Source: Candidatus Firestoneibacteriota bacterium (GTDB taxonomy: Bacteria; Oederibacteriota; Muellerivitia; Muellerivitales; Muellerivitaceae). Taken from it: a stretch of 64,000 nucleotides of DNA. Under the pieces are notes generated by a model. It saw only the letters and a program-made list of their open reading frames with translations. It did no database searches and had not been told where the DNA came from. The DNA lies in assembly GCA_013286205.1 (NCBI GenBank), contig JABDGD010000002.1, positions 38,944 to 102,943 of the forward strand. Direction: 5' to 3'. Of this stretch, positions 50,772 through 59,663 are shown piece by piece. Position 1 is the first letter of the stretch; every line of letters starts with the position of its first letter. A program made the translations under genes and the position numbers.

Positions 50772-53363
50772 CTACTTCAAAATCATCACTTTTAAAATCT
50801 TCGTCGAACTGCCTGTGCCGGTGACCGTAATCCGCACGTAATAAAGCCCATCCGCCACCGCCGACCCCATCCGGTCTTTTAAATCCCATTGAACGGTCGT
50901 AGTCACGCCCGTGAACTTGATGGTGTGCTCTACCACTTTACGGAACGAAATCGTAAAGACATCCAGTTCAATTGTGTGACTGCCAGGCGGTGTGATCAGG
51001 TCAAATTGAATCGGTCCGTTGGTAACCGGATTCGGATAAGGCGGTGAGTAAATCACATGAGTTGCCGCGGTCGGGGTCGGCGTATTGGTAATCGTCGGAG
51101 TAAAGGTCACGGTGGGCGTCCAAGTTTTAGTCGGGGTCAAAGTCACAGTGGGAGTATCCGTATTGGTATAGGTCAGGGTCGAACTAAAGGTAGGGGTAGG
51201 TGTATTTGTAATCGTCGAAGAGAAGGTGTTCGTCGGTGTTTGAGTAAAGGTCATTGAGTACTGAGGGGTAGGCGTATTCGTAAAGGTAGAAGTCGCTGTG
51301 GCGGTAGCCGTATCGGTAGAGGTGTTGGTAAAAGTCAGGGTGAAGGTGCGGGTAGGCGTCGAAGTGTAAGTTAACGTAAAAGTCCGCGTCGCGGTGGCGC
51401 TCGCGGTCAAAGTCGATGTCACTGTGGGCGTATTGGTAATGGTCGCCGTGTTCCCGCCAGGAGTATTAGTCACTGTATTAGTCAGGGTTAAGGTCGCCGT
51501 AGGCGTAATGCTGTTAGTCGCCGTAGTAGTTACGGTACGAGTCGCCGTATGAGTCAACGTGTTCGTCGACAAGGGTGTCGCCGTATTGGAAGGGGTGTTC
51601 GTAACGGTCGAGGTATTCCCTCCCGGAGTATTGCTCGCCGTATTGGTCTCTGTATTAGTTACTGTTTGGCTAAACGTCGGCGTCATCATAATCGTATTGG
51701 TCAAAGTTAAAGTCGCCGTCGCGGTGGTCGCCAAAGTGTTGGTCGGTGTATTAGTCACCGTCCGGGTAAAAGTAGCCGTTAACGCCGGCGTATTGGTAAA
51801 AGTCTGTGTTACCGTTTTAGTAAAAGTATTGGTCGCGGTAGAACTATAGGTAGAAGAAATGGTGTTGGTCGCGGTCAAGGTTACTGTTGGTGAAAAAGTT
51901 TTGGTGATTGTATTAGTAAAAGTCTGAGTAAATGTCGCTGTAGCGGTTAAAGTGGCCGTCTTGGTATAGGTATTCGTAATCGTGGGCGTGTTGGTATTGC
52001 CGCCGCCCGTTAAGGGGCAAGTTGCTCCCCAGGTATGGTTATTCGCGATATGGGTTCTAAAAAAGCCGGCATCGTCATCCACCACCGCGCTGCCCCAGCT
52101 GGCCGCGCCGCCATTGCCCGTGCCATCTTGCTGGGAGGCGCTGCCCGCGTAATTCGCGGGGTAAAAGAAGTCCATCACATCAGTTCCGTGATAATCGCCC
52201 GGACCCCAAAGGGCGCCGATACAGCCGTTGGCCACGTAAAGACAGATGTTGTGCGAATAACCCGATGTGTTCAATGGCGAATCATTCAAGAAATACTCAG
52301 GCCTCACGTCTTTATAGTGACCCAAAACATTTGTCATATGCGAATTGCCTTCGGGCATTTGCCACAGCATGCAACGCAGCGACAGGTCCGTGGTCAAGTA
52401 TCCCAGCCAAGTAGCGTACTGCTGGGCCATGGCCCCGCCCGTATCCCAGTTATAAGTGGATTGGTAGCCGCCGTCGTAACCCGAAGGGTCGGTAAAGAAG
52501 AGGTCGAACTTGCTGCCCGAGCTGGGCTGGCAAGCGTTGAAGAAAGCGGCGATGGTGCCCGCGTGAGTGGATAAGGCCCCGCCGCTCATGCCGCTAGTCG
52601 TGGCGGGATTGGGAGCGGCTCCCCAGCCCGAAACGTGGATAGCCACTTTCAAATTGGCGTTATTCCCCGCCGACATCTCCTGGTCCTTCAAAAAGAGCAT
52701 GGCTTGGCAATAGCCCGCCAAAGTATTTGGATAAGCGCTAAGCGAAACCCACGGCGTGGTACAGGAAGGTTTGGTAGCCGAGGCCACCGAGACTGAGTAA
52801 GTGCCCGGCGATCCGCCGCCTTGCTCGATACCACCGAACATATCCGGTTCGATATCGACGGTCACCACCTTACCCGGATGAGCGGTCATCCAGGTATTGA
52901 TCTGAATGAGGAACTGTTCCCAGTCCTGGTAATACTCACCCATAAAGGTCGCACTGGTCAGTTGAGAAATATCGAACTGGCCGATCTGGTAATAGATAAA
53001 TATCGGTTGGAAGCCCGAACCATTGGCCAAGTTGGCGAAATTGCCGATCGCCCCGCCGCTACCCGGATACTGCGCGTACCAACCCGTGCCCGTGCAGGCC
53101 AAACCGCCCTGCAGATAGCGGTACACCGCATCCCAGTTTGACGCGCCAGTCGGCACCATGTATTGGCTGACCGTGTTCACTTCCGCGTTCGTGCCCAGGC
53201 CATAGCTGTTCAACGCGTCCTGATAATCGTCGTCGACCAAACCCATCATGAAGGAACTAGGATAACCAGAAGGAACTGTACCGCCCACGGCCCAAACCCG
53301 AACAGGCGCCGTCGCGGCCAGCAAAAGGATCAAAGTAAGAATTTTAGAAACAGAACTTTTCAA
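50772..53363 (-). CDS. Large exported protein: TIM-barrel-like N-terminal domain, Thr-rich linker, FlgD-Ig-like C-terminus
   Basis: Signal peptide; VVTVDIEPDMFG, KFDLFFTDPSGYDGG, LWQMPEGNSHM; ~310-residue TxTxT linker; C-terminal PYPNPVTNGPIQFDL...VQWDLKDRMGSAVADGLYYVRITV. Confidence 0.85.
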   Translation of the reverse strand: MKSSVSKILTLILLLAATAPVRVWAVGGTVPSGYPSSFMMGLVDDDYQDALNSYGLGTNAEVNTVSQYMVPTGASNWDAVYRYLQGGLACTGTGWYAQYPGSGGAIGNFANLANGSGFQPIFIYYQIGQFDISQLTSATFMGEYYQDWEQFLIQINTWMTAHPGKVVTVDIEPDMFGGIEQGGGSPGTYSVSVASATKPSCTTPWVSLSAYPNTLAGYCQAMLFLKDQEMSAGNNANLKVAIHVSGWGAAPNPATTSGMSGGALSTHAGTIAAFFNACQPSSGSKFDLFFTDPSGYDGGYQSTYNWDTGGAMAQQYATWLGYLTTDLSLRCMLWQMPEGNSHMTNVLGHYKDVRPEYFLNDSPLNTSGYSHNICLYVANGCIGALWGPGDYHGTDVMDFFYPANYAGSASQQDGTGNGGAASWGSAVVDDDAGFFRTHIANNHTWGATCPLTGGGNTNTPTITNTYTKTATLTATATFTQTFTNTITKTFSPTVTLTATNTISSTYSSTATNTFTKTVTQTFTNTPALTATFTRTVTNTPTNTLATTATATLTLTNTIMMTPTFSQTVTNTETNTASNTPGGNTSTVTNTPSNTATPLSTNTLTHTATRTVTTTATNSITPTATLTLTNTVTNTPGGNTATITNTPTVTSTLTASATATRTFTLTYTSTPTRTFTLTFTNTSTDTATATATSTFTNTPTPQYSMTFTQTPTNTFSSTITNTPTPTFSSTLTYTNTDTPTVTLTPTKTWTPTVTFTPTITNTPTPTAATHVIYSPPYPNPVTNGPIQFDLITPPGSHTIELDVFTISFRKVVEHTIKFTGVTTTVQWDLKDRMGSAVADGLYYVRITVTGTGSSTKILKVMILK
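51061..52000 (-). repeat. Thr-rich low-complexity linker of the 863-aa protein
   Basis: Alternating T-x-T-x pattern (TNTPTITNTYTKTATLTATATFTQTFTNTITKT...). Confidence 0.95.
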
Positions 53364-53497
53364 AAGAACCCCGAAATCGATTTTTGAAAACCGCCTTCAA
53401 GCGCGTGAAATCAATCATATCAGTGTTTAAAATTTTCTGTTTCAATTGGTTCTTTTTTCGAGCCAAATCGTCATAAAACAATTTTATCCAAACCGAA

Positions 53498-55951
53498 TCA
53501 CTTATATGTCTTGATAAGCAGAACCCGGCCTAATTTGCGGGTAAAGGGTTCTGTCAAATAAACGACATAAGTTCCCGAAGCGCATTTGTCGCCAAATTTG
53601 TTTCTTCCATCCCAGGCGTAAATTTTAGAAAAGGCCGCGGTGAGTTGTTGGTGGTCGAGGTTCTTAATATTTTCGCCCGCGGAATTGTAAATAGTTAAGT
53701 CATAAATACCCGGGTATTGATTGATCGAGACCGAAATCGAAACTGGCGAGTTGCTGGTGAAAACATTTTTGGAAATAAAAAATTCATAGGGTAGCGGTGT
53801 GTTGGTAGCCGTACTGGTCGCCGCCGGAGTGAAGGTGCTGGTTTTTGTCGCGGTTAAAGTAGGCGTGTTGGTTGAAACCGGGGTTGGCGTGAATGTCCAA
53901 CTGGCTGTCGGAGTAAAAGTGAAAGTGGAATTCAACGAGGTAAAGGTCCAGGTCGGCGTATTACTAAAAGTAGGCGTCAACGTCATGCTGGCCGTATTAG
54001 TCAACACAGGGGTTTCCGTCGGTGTCAGTGTTGCCGTAAAGACCGGAGTTTCAGTCAAAGTAAAGGACGCGGTCGAAGTAAATGAAAATGTCCCGGTGGC
54101 TGTCGGTGTATCCGATAACGTGCTTGTCGCGGTCCCCGTGTTGGTAAAAACAATCACCGGAGTATTAGTCGGCGACCATGTGTAAGTAGAGGTAACAGTA
54201 AATGTGGCGGTCTGTGTGGCTGAGGCAGTCCCTGTGCTGGTGGATGAATAAGTCGAGCTATTAGTCGGCGTTGAGGACAAAGTCGCCGTGGCGCTAGCGG
54301 TATAAGTCATCGTCGAAGTAGATGAAGCCGTGTTCGCCGCCGTATTAGTGGAGGTTGAAGATAAAGTGAAGGTTGCGGTGGGCGTCGCCGTGAACGTCAT
54401 GGTGGATGTCGGCGTACGAGTAAACGTCGAGCTCAAGGTCGCCGTAGCCGTATTCGTCGCCGTGTTCGTCACTGTATTGGTAGCGGTGTTGGTTGCCGTT
54501 GAGGTGGGTGTGGCTGTATTTCCACAAGCCGCCGCCCACAGATGCGCGTTGGCCGCGTGCGACCGCATAAATCCGCCATCGTTATCGATGACCGCCGGCA
54601 CGGTCCAACTGCCCGACCCTCCATTCGCCGTCCCATCCTCGCCCCAAGAGCTATAGAGCATATCTTCCACACTAGTGCTCGACGTGATGCTGCCCGCTCC
54701 CCACAGAATTCCAATGATCCCCGAGGCCATGTATTGGCAAATGTTATGAGCGTAGCCTTGATCGTTTAGAGGTGAGTCCGCCAAAAAATATTCGGGGCGC
54801 TCATCCTTATAGTGTCCATTCACGTCAGACATTTTGGAATTACCCAAAGGCATTTGCCACAAGATGCCGCGCAAATTCGTCAGCGTTGAAATTTGGTTTA
54901 AGAAATAAGCGTACTGATCGGCGATGCCCACCACCCCGCCCACACCCCAGTCATAAACATTCGGCGGGCCACCTACCACCGGGTTGTGCCCGTCATAGCC
55001 CGAAGGGTCGTTAAAGAAAAGATCAAACTTGCTGCCTGTCGCCGGCTGGCAGGCGGTCACAAAACTGGAAATAGTTTGGGCGTGGGCTGCCACCGTGGCC
55101 AGCGGATAAGGGTAACCCGTATTAGCCGCCGGGTTTCCGTTAGTCGCCCAGCTGGAAATATGAAACGCGATATGCACGCGGCTATTATTCGCCGGCGATA
55201 CCACCTGATCTTTAATGTGGAGCACTGCCGCGCAATAGCCCTGAAAGTTGTTCGCGTAACCCGCCAGAGAAATCCAGGCCGGACAGCCCGGCGCCGCCAA
55301 GGCTGGCGAGGGAACCGTACAGCTGGCCACATTCATGGCAAAAAGTGTGGGCCCGAAGCCGGCGTAAAGATTGCTTTGTTCCACCGAGCCGGAAAAATCC
55401 GGTTCCAAATCGACCGTCACCACCGGTGTATAAGTCCCGGTCGTATTGGCGGTAATCCACTGGTCGATCAAATACATCGTGTAGGTCCAGTCCTGATAAT
55501 AAAGTCCCATCCCTACCGCGTCGTTGGGCGAGGTGCCCCCTTCGTTCAAGACCTCGTTTCCGATCTGGTAATAAATGAAAACTGGATCATAGTTGTACTG
55601 CTTGCACAGGTCCGCGTGATGCTTCAACACATAGCCCACACCCAGGGGCGAATTGGACCAGCCGTTACCGCCCGTGGTTCCGCCGGAATAATAGCCGCCG
55701 TTCAAATAGCGGTAGGACATATCAAAAGAGGTGCCACCCACCGGCCCTTCCCAGGTATTCAGGGTATAAACCTGGGCGTTCACCCCATAGCCGTATTCGT
55801 TGTTCACGTCAGGAAAATAATTGGAGACCATGCCCATCACAAACGTATTGGGATAGCCGGAGGGAACCGAGCCGCCCATAGAAAAAACTTTTTCGCTGTG
55901 CGCGAAAAGTAAAAACAATGAGATAAAAAGTTTGAGGTGAAGGTTTTTCAC
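53498..55951 (-). CDS. Paralogue of the 50772-53363 protein with the same three-part architecture
   Basis: Shared GGSVPSGYPNTFVMGMV, VVTVDLEPDFSG, KFDLFFNDPSGYDG, ILWQMPLGNSKM; Thr-rich linker; YAWDGRNKFGDKCASGTYVVYLTEP C-terminus. Confidence 0.87.
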   Translation of the reverse strand: MKNLHLKLFISLFLLFAHSEKVFSMGGSVPSGYPNTFVMGMVSNYFPDVNNEYGYGVNAQVYTLNTWEGPVGGTSFDMSYRYLNGGYYSGGTTGGNGWSNSPLGVGYVLKHHADLCKQYNYDPVFIYYQIGNEVLNEGGTSPNDAVGMGLYYQDWTYTMYLIDQWITANTTGTYTPVVTVDLEPDFSGSVEQSNLYAGFGPTLFAMNVASCTVPSPALAAPGCPAWISLAGYANNFQGYCAAVLHIKDQVVSPANNSRVHIAFHISSWATNGNPAANTGYPYPLATVAAHAQTISSFVTACQPATGSKFDLFFNDPSGYDGHNPVVGGPPNVYDWGVGGVVGIADQYAYFLNQISTLTNLRGILWQMPLGNSKMSDVNGHYKDERPEYFLADSPLNDQGYAHNICQYMASGIIGILWGAGSITSSTSVEDMLYSSWGEDGTANGGSGSWTVPAVIDNDGGFMRSHAANAHLWAAACGNTATPTSTATNTATNTVTNTATNTATATLSSTFTRTPTSTMTFTATPTATFTLSSTSTNTAANTASSTSTMTYTASATATLSSTPTNSSTYSSTSTGTASATQTATFTVTSTYTWSPTNTPVIVFTNTGTATSTLSDTPTATGTFSFTSTASFTLTETPVFTATLTPTETPVLTNTASMTLTPTFSNTPTWTFTSLNSTFTFTPTASWTFTPTPVSTNTPTLTATKTSTFTPAATSTATNTPLPYEFFISKNVFTSNSPVSISVSINQYPGIYDLTIYNSAGENIKNLDHQQLTAAFSKIYAWDGRNKFGDKCASGTYVVYLTEPFTRKLGRVLLIKTYK
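53796..54522 (-). repeat. Thr-rich low-complexity linker of the 817-aa paralogue
   Basis: NTATPTSTATNTATNTVTNTATNTATATLSSTFTRTPTSTMTFTATPTATFT... Confidence 0.95.
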
Positions 55952-56292
55952 GTCGTTCCCTAAATCGATTTTAGTGACTGCGGCAACAATTCACTGAACG
56001 CAAGTGTGGCGATTCAATCCTATCGGTTATTTTTTAAAAGTTGAGTGAATGAATTTTGACAGTGTTCGGCCGAGAAAAATAGAAAAGGAAAAAGCGCTAT
56101 CACCAAAATCGAAAAACCAAGAAAGCGTTCCCATGAAAAAATCAAAAATTTAAGAGAACGTTATCAATTTTTAAATTTTAACCGCTCCTTTGAAAATTAA
56201 TTTTTGGTGAATAATTCAGTAAAAATGACGGCCCCATCCCCGCGTCCGTGGGTTCTGGTTGTGTTTTCGAAAAGCCAATCGATAATGAGCGC

Positions 56293-58737
56293 ATGAATCA
56301 AAACCACAAGGCTTCCCTGCTGCCCCTGCTCCTGGTTTCCGCGGCTTCGCTGGGGTTCGAGGTCAACCTGACCCGCTATTTCGCCATCGCCAGCTGGTCC
56401 GAATATGGCTATTGGATCATCTCCATTGTGATGGTGGGGCTTTCGATCAGCGGATTGGTATTAAGCCTCTTCAAAAACTTTTTCATCAAACACAGCGCTC
56501 TTTTGCTTTTCGCCATGCCTTTAGCGCTGATGGCCGCCGGCACCCTGGGCTTTTACGCGGTGACTTTGATTTCATTCAACCCGCTGGAATTTCAAAATCA
56601 TCAGTTGTGGCAGGAACAACTTTTAAACGTCGGCAAATACTATTTAGTTCTTTTCCCCTTTTTCTTTTTGTCTGGCCTTTATATCGGCCTCAACTTCATT
56701 CTCTATCCCGGCTTTATTTCTCAGCTTTACGCCTTCGATCTCATTGGCGGCGCGATAGGCTCGCTGGGATTAGTCGGACTCATGTTTTTCATCCATCCCT
56801 TCTATCTATTGACCGCGCTGCTGCCTCTGCTTTTATTAGCGGCCTTCCTCACTCCCTCTGGCGTCGCGGGCTTTAAACGCGTTGTTTTGATTTTGTTTGT
56901 TTTTCTCATCAGTGAGGCGGGCGCCGTTTATTTAAACGAAGCGGATTTTTGCCAGTACAAAGCCATCTACCCGCCCCTGCATGTGGAAGGTAATCAGGTC
57001 GTCGAGAAGCGTTTGTCTCCCCGGGGCTTCTTTTGGGTTTTGGATAACTTCACTGAAAGATTGGATATCGACCTGTCCAATAATTACAGCCTCTTGGGTG
57101 TGGATGGACCGCCTAAAACCTATGGCCTCTATCAAGACGGCAACCGCCTGAGCGCGCTGCCGAAAAAGGGTCCGGTCGACACCTCTTATGTCAAAGCCTC
57201 GTTGGACAGTCTTCCCTACCAGCTCCGTCCCGGCGCTCAAACGCTGCTCATCGGAACTCGCGGCGGATTCAAAATGGCTGAGATTTTTTCACTGGGAATT
57301 TCTCAAGTCACCGCCCTGGAACCCGATCCCACTCTTTATTCTTTCGTCAGCGACCCGCGAAAATATGGCGGCGCCTGGCTGAGTGATTCGAGGCTGACTC
57401 TGCTTCCCGATAAGCCTTTAGCTTTTATCACGGGCACCTCTAAAACTTTCGACATCATCGACCTGTCGTCTGAGTTCTTAAATCAGGGCGAATCCAACCG
57501 TCTGGCTTTTACCCAAGAAGCGCTTCAGGAAGACTTTAATCATTTAAAACCCGGCGGCATCTTGTCTATTCCGTCTTCTATTCAGGAATTAACGGTTTAT
57601 TCTTTAAAATCCCTAGAAAGCGCCCGCCACGCTCTGCAAAGCCTGGGCATTCCCCATCCGGAAGACCATCTCCTCTTATATAGGTCCGCCTGGAACAGCC
57701 GGGTGCTCATTTTTAAAGACTCCCTGCAGCCAGTGGACTTTAAAAAGATTCAGGCTTTTTGCTCGGACCGTTCTTTTGACATTTCTTACGGCGCGGGTAT
57801 TTCCGCCCATTCCAATGAGGTTTGGAATGAGATCCCGCCTCTTTCCTTCAGTGAATCCGCCCGGCCGCTCAAGTCCGCCCAGCCTCAAGACGCCCTGCGG
57901 GATGACTGCCTCAACCTGCTTTCAGAAAACACTTCTTTCCGTGATCACTACTTTTTTAACCTCGCCCCTTCCACGCTAGACCGGCCTTTCGTTTACTCGG
58001 TCATCCGTTTCTCAAATTTAGGCCCGCTCCTGCGCCAATTGTCCCTCATTCCCCGGCAGGAAATCGGATATCTGGTGAATCTGGCCGTCCTCACTCAATC
58101 CATCCTTTTCGCGCTTCTGATTCTTTTTCTTCCCTGGGCTTTTCATGCCCGTCAAAAGCTCAGCGCCTTCCCGACGGGAAAATTTTTAATCTATTTCTCT
58201 TCTCTGGGTCTGGGCTTCTTATTTATAGAGATCCATTTAATTGAAAAGGGGTCTTTGCTCCTGGGCGATAACACGCTGGCTTTCTCGCTGGTACTGGCCG
58301 GCATGCTTTTGTTCTCCGGCCTGGGTAGTTGGTTTTCCGGGCGCTATATCCAAAGCCCGCAGCGGGGATTGGCCTTCGCCATGGCGCTCATTCTTCCCTG
58401 GTTCCTTTTAGCCTTCATTTTTATCGACCCGCTTTTTGTCCAGCTTTTGCCTTTCGGCGCTCTGGTGAAATGCGCTGTGCTGCTGGCATTTTTAGCCCCC
58501 GCCGCCTTCGGCCTCGGCATGCCCTTTGCCCTGGGCTTAAGTTCTTTGGAAAAAACCAACGTGGCTTTTATTCCCTGGGCCTGGGCGCTCAACGGCGCCT
58601 TCTCGGTGATCGCTACTCCGCTGGCCAATATGGTGGCGGTTTCCTGGGGTTATAGTCGCCTGCTGGGATTGGGTCTGTTACTATACGTCGTCGTTTGGCT
58701 GACTTTTCCGCAACACTCTAAAAAAGGCAAGTCATGA
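56293..58737 (+). CDS. Polytopic membrane protein with central spermidine-synthase-like (SAM-fold) domain
   Basis: Start at MNQNHKASLLPLLL; TM blocks flank TLLIGTRGGFKMAEIFSLGISQVTALEPDPTLYSFV...EDFNHLKPGGILSI. Confidence 0.75.
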   Translation: MNQNHKASLLPLLLVSAASLGFEVNLTRYFAIASWSEYGYWIISIVMVGLSISGLVLSLFKNFFIKHSALLLFAMPLALMAAGTLGFYAVTLISFNPLEFQNHQLWQEQLLNVGKYYLVLFPFFFLSGLYIGLNFILYPGFISQLYAFDLIGGAIGSLGLVGLMFFIHPFYLLTALLPLLLLAAFLTPSGVAGFKRVVLILFVFLISEAGAVYLNEADFCQYKAIYPPLHVEGNQVVEKRLSPRGFFWVLDNFTERLDIDLSNNYSLLGVDGPPKTYGLYQDGNRLSALPKKGPVDTSYVKASLDSLPYQLRPGAQTLLIGTRGGFKMAEIFSLGISQVTALEPDPTLYSFVSDPRKYGGAWLSDSRLTLLPDKPLAFITGTSKTFDIIDLSSEFLNQGESNRLAFTQEALQEDFNHLKPGGILSIPSSIQELTVYSLKSLESARHALQSLGIPHPEDHLLLYRSAWNSRVLIFKDSLQPVDFKKIQAFCSDRSFDISYGAGISAHSNEVWNEIPPLSFSESARPLKSAQPQDALRDDCLNLLSENTSFRDHYFFNLAPSTLDRPFVYSVIRFSNLGPLLRQLSLIPRQEIGYLVNLAVLTQSILFALLILFLPWAFHARQKLSAFPTGKFLIYFSSLGLGFLFIEIHLIEKGSLLLGDNTLAFSLVLAGMLLFSGLGSWFSGRYIQSPQRGLAFAMALILPWFLLAFIFIDPLFVQLLPFGALVKCAVLLAFLAPAAFGLGMPFALGLSSLEKTNVAFIPWAWALNGAFSVIATPLANMVAVSWGYSRLLGLGLLLYVVVWLTFPQHSKKGKS

Positions 58738-59663
58738 GATTTTTAACCTTCTTCGTTTTTATCCTTCTTTTAATCGCGCCCAGTCTGCCCGCTTTTGCAA
58801 AACCCGTTACAACGCCGGTCATCACCGCCACACCCACCCCTTCCGTTTGGGATTATCAAACTTATCTCAAAGCCTTTAAGGCCAGCGGACGCAAAAGTCT
58901 TTTAACCAATAAAAAATTCGATCGCATTGAGATCAAACGCCAGGCCGCCCTGGACAACGTGAAGAGCTACATGATGGACCGCGCCGGCGAGATGAACGAA
59001 GACATCCTCAAAGCTTTCTCCGAAGTGCCGCGGGAATATTTTCACTATGATTACCAAAAAGAAATGGCCTTCTCCGCCAGCTCTTACGATTGGCCCGCCC
59101 GCCCCTGGGCGATTGGCTATGGTTCGGCCCTGAGCGACTATCCCGGTCAGGTTTATATGATTCAACTGGCTCAACCCGAACCTACCGATACGGTTTTAGA
59201 AATTGGAACCGGCAGCGGCTACAACATCGCCTTGCTTTCGCGCCTGGTGAAAGAAGCCTACTCGATCGAAATCATCAAACCCTTGGGAACCAAAGTCGCG
59301 AACATTTTCAAACCCCTGGGCTACAACAACGTTCACACTAAAGTCGGCGACGGTTATTACGGTTGGGATAGCGTGAAGGGTGGGTTCGACATCATCATTG
59401 TGACCTGCGCCGCGCAGTTTGTGCCGCCAGCGCTCTTGAAGCAGTTAAAGCCGCATGGCCGCATGGTCATTCCCATCGGACAGCCTTTCCGGGGCCAGCA
59501 AGTGCTTTATGTTTATACGAAGGACTCTCAGGGCAAAGTTCACTGCCGTAAAGACGTGGGGGTTTTCTTTATACCGATGACGGGGAAAATGCAGAAGGAA
59601 TCAAAACCGGGCGACCCACAAGCCGTGCCGACAGTTGAGACCGCCAGCGAATCGGATCAATGA
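58734..59663 (+). CDS. Exported protein-L-isoaspartate O-methyltransferase-like protein
   Basis: Signal peptide MRFLTFFVFILLLIAPSLPAFA; DTVLEIGTGSGYNIALLSRL, FDIIIVTCAAQFVPPALLKQLKPHGRMVIPIG; ATGA overlap with the upstream gene. Confidence 0.88.
   Translation: MRFLTFFVFILLLIAPSLPAFAKPVTTPVITATPTPSVWDYQTYLKAFKASGRKSLLTNKKFDRIEIKRQAALDNVKSYMMDRAGEMNEDILKAFSEVPREYFHYDYQKEMAFSASSYDWPARPWAIGYGSALSDYPGQVYMIQLAQPEPTDTVLEIGTGSGYNIALLSRLVKEAYSIEIIKPLGTKVANIFKPLGYNNVHTKVGDGYYGWDSVKGGFDIIIVTCAAQFVPPALLKQLKPHGRMVIPIGQPFRGQQVLYVYTKDSQGKVHCRKDVGVFFIPMTGKMQKESKPGDPQAVPTVETASESDQ

Noticed and set aside
51559-51849. Plus-strand ORF of VxVxVLVxV repeats (also 53799-54185 and 54330-54656)
   Set aside because: Reverse complements of Thr (ACN) codon runs produce GTN-rich frames; these are shadows of the minus-strand Thr linkers.
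51061-52000. Possible CRISPR or satellite DNA
   Set aside because: Periodicity is at the peptide level with varied codons, no fixed repeat/spacer lengths, and continuous coding frame.
52035-52574. 179-aa and 308-aa (54986-55912) plus ORFs opposite the Thr-linker proteins
   Set aside because: Antisense to conserved paralogous domains shared by both minus-strand genes; Arg/His/Val-rich shadow ORFs.
55952-56247. AT-rich intergenic region as possible origin or prophage edge
   Set aside because: Only ordinary divergent promoter spacing was visible; no DnaA-box cluster, integrase or tRNA recognised.
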